64,000 nt of DNA from Bradyrhizobium sp. Tv2a-2 (lineage in GTDB: Bacteria; Pseudomonadota; Alphaproteobacteria; Rhizobiales; Xanthobacteraceae): assembly GCF_000472425.1 (NCBI RefSeq), contig NZ_AXAI01000005.1:186001-250000 (forward strand), written 5' to 3'. The stretch's first letter is position 1; each line of letters begins with the position of its first letter. The notes beneath the pieces are model-generated. The model was not told the DNA's origin, searched no databases, and worked only from the letters and a program-made list of their open reading frames with translations. A program made the translations under genes and the position numbers. Below, in pieces: positions 62,990 through 64,000 of the stretch.

Positions 62990-63811
62990 TTGTCGGTCGA
63001 TGATCGCGAGAATGCTGGAAGCGAGTTTCGGAACTCCCCGACGGGTCCCTGGGTGGCGCCGCCACGCGTTCCCGACCGCGTCTACCGGGCGCCCCCGCGG
63101 CCATCGCAGCCACCCTTGCGCCAGCCAATGCGGCGACACTGGTTGTGGCGCTATGCGGTCTTCTTCCTGATCGTGCTCGGCGTCCTCATTCGCGCCTACC
63201 GGGACATGTCGCACCCAGAGGCCTGGGCCTATTGGAAAGACCAGTACCTGTCGCCCAGCCTTTCAGCCCAGAGGATCGCGAGCGTCGATATCGACGGCAC
63301 GGGAAAGCGCAGGACCGCGCTCGTCGTCAGCGGCAAGATCGGCCCCGCGGCTGCGACCTGGCTGCACCAGAAGCTCGACGAAACGCAGCTTGCCGCAGGC
63401 GATGTGGTGGTGCTGTCCTCGCCGGGCGGCGACCTCGGCCAGGCCATCATCATGGGCGAGATCATTCGCGCCCGCGGACTCGCAACCGCTGTGGGCGTCG
63501 CGGACGCGTCTGGCGACATCCGCCCCGCTTATTGCGCCAGCGCCTGCGTGGTGATCTTTGCTGGCGGCAAGCCGCGCTATGGCGTGAAAGGCTCGATGCT
63601 CGGCGTGCATCGCTTCGTCACCACCACACCGGTGCATGATCCGGTCGCCGAAGCCCAGCGCGTCGCCGGCGAGGTGCTGGGCTACATGACCAAAATGGGC
63701 GTCTCCTCGACCGTGGTAGAGGCGATGTCGCAGACTCGCGACGTGCGTTGGCTGGGCAACCAGGAGGCGCTCGCGATGAACCTCATCACCGATCCGGTTC
63801 GGACGCCCTGA
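62990..63811 (+). CDS. membrane-anchored ClpP/crotonase-fold protein
   Basis: 273 residues from a TTG at 62990 (GGAG six bases upstream); the first ATG in frame would be 45 codons later. A Pro/Arg-rich cytoplasmic tail is followed by one membrane helix (YAVFFLIVLGVLIRAYR), then a periplasmic ClpP-like domain: VVVLSSPGGDLGQAIIMGEI (oxyanion Gly), then AYCASACVVIFAGGKPRYG with the probable nucleophilic Ser in CASAC, and LGVHRF. The pattern matches bacterial proteins of the COG3904 type, whose substrates are unknown. Confidence 0.78.
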   Translation: MSVDDRENAGSEFRNSPTGPWVAPPRVPDRVYRAPPRPSQPPLRQPMRRHWLWRYAVFFLIVLGVLIRAYRDMSHPEAWAYWKDQYLSPSLSAQRIASVDIDGTGKRRTALVVSGKIGPAAATWLHQKLDETQLAAGDVVVLSSPGGDLGQAIIMGEIIRARGLATAVGVADASGDIRPAYCASACVVIFAGGKPRYGVKGSMLGVHRFVTTTPVHDPVAEAQRVAGEVLGYMTKMGVSSTVVEAMSQTRDVRWLGNQEALAMNLITDPVRTP

Positions 63812-64000
63812 GCATTCCTCCACATTAATCTGAATCATTCACCATGCGGCAAGGCGGATCGCCGCGTGCGGCAAAAAAGCTGTCGCCAGTGCGTTTCTCC
63901 GGTCCCCCGTGACAGCGATTTCGGTTATGCAAAGGCGGCAGGCCTGGCCTGGCGCATTTGCGAGATATGAACCGATTTGCGGGACGACGCGCGATGCAGC

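Noticed and set aside
63967..64000. ATG near the right edge (MNRFAGRRAMQ)
   Set aside because: Only eleven codons are visible and there is no clear ribosome binding site.

Overview
The window is GC-rich alphaproteobacterial chromosome. Gene content, codon use and dispersed palindromic repeats suggest Bradyrhizobium or a close relative; this is inferred from recognised protein families, not from a search. No rRNA, tRNA, CRISPR array, phage or intact insertion sequence was seen. Genes are mostly short operons on both strands.

Layout. 0.4-4.4 kb: mepA, a small exported protein and modABC. 4.6-6.8 kb: a class III CoA-transferase and a GrdB-like protein. 7-9.5 kb: repeat-rich ground with a cupin, a secreted protein and a remnant of UDP-galactopyranose mutase. 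9.7-14.9 kb: aquaporin Z, a K+/H+ antiporter, an MscS channel (an osmotic/ion group) and methionine aminopeptidase. 15-21.4 kb: an ArsR-SRPBCC-GST operon, radC, a YCII protein plus ECF42-like sigma factor, and a double-domain protease inhibitor. 21.4-26 kb: an NMT1/SsuA-type ABC operon ending in a D-2-hydroxyacid dehydrogenase, divergent from a creatininase-family gene. 26.3-28.1 kb: a DmeR/DmeF cobalt-nickel efflux unit and a second CsoR-family regulator with its own doubled operator.

29-34.1 kb: an outer-membrane porin fused from two barrel types, followed by a double-length ABC permease and an ATPase with an AAA-associated C-terminal domain; no binding protein is nearby. 35.4-43.3 kb: a cobalt/cobalamin region: a TonB-dependent receptor under a cobalamin riboswitch, then (upstream, same strand) cbtA, cbtB, three uncharacterised genes, a PepSY membrane protein and the stump of a second TonB-dependent receptor whose 5' part is lost. 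43.3-45 kb: an ECF sigma factor with DUF4142 and cupredoxin genes; the sigma gene and the DUF4142 gene carry a matching bipartite promoter.

45-64 kb: an FMN glutamate-synthase-like protein, a decayed GIY-YIG nuclease gene enclosed by perfect 31-bp inverted repeats and broken by a small inserted element, ferredoxin-NADP reductase, an ATP-grasp ligase, gshA, MarR/GST, a fatty-acid oxidation set (acyl-CoA dehydrogenase, thiolase, FadB-type enzyme), PadR with a SnoaL-like protein, a PodJ-like polarity protein with SEL1 repeats, and a membrane-anchored ClpP-fold protein.

The observations most worth following are the GIY-YIG/inverted-repeat unit, the decapitated receptor at the head of the cbt operon beside an intact riboswitch-controlled receptor, the matching ECF promoters, and the porin-ABC system without a binding protein.
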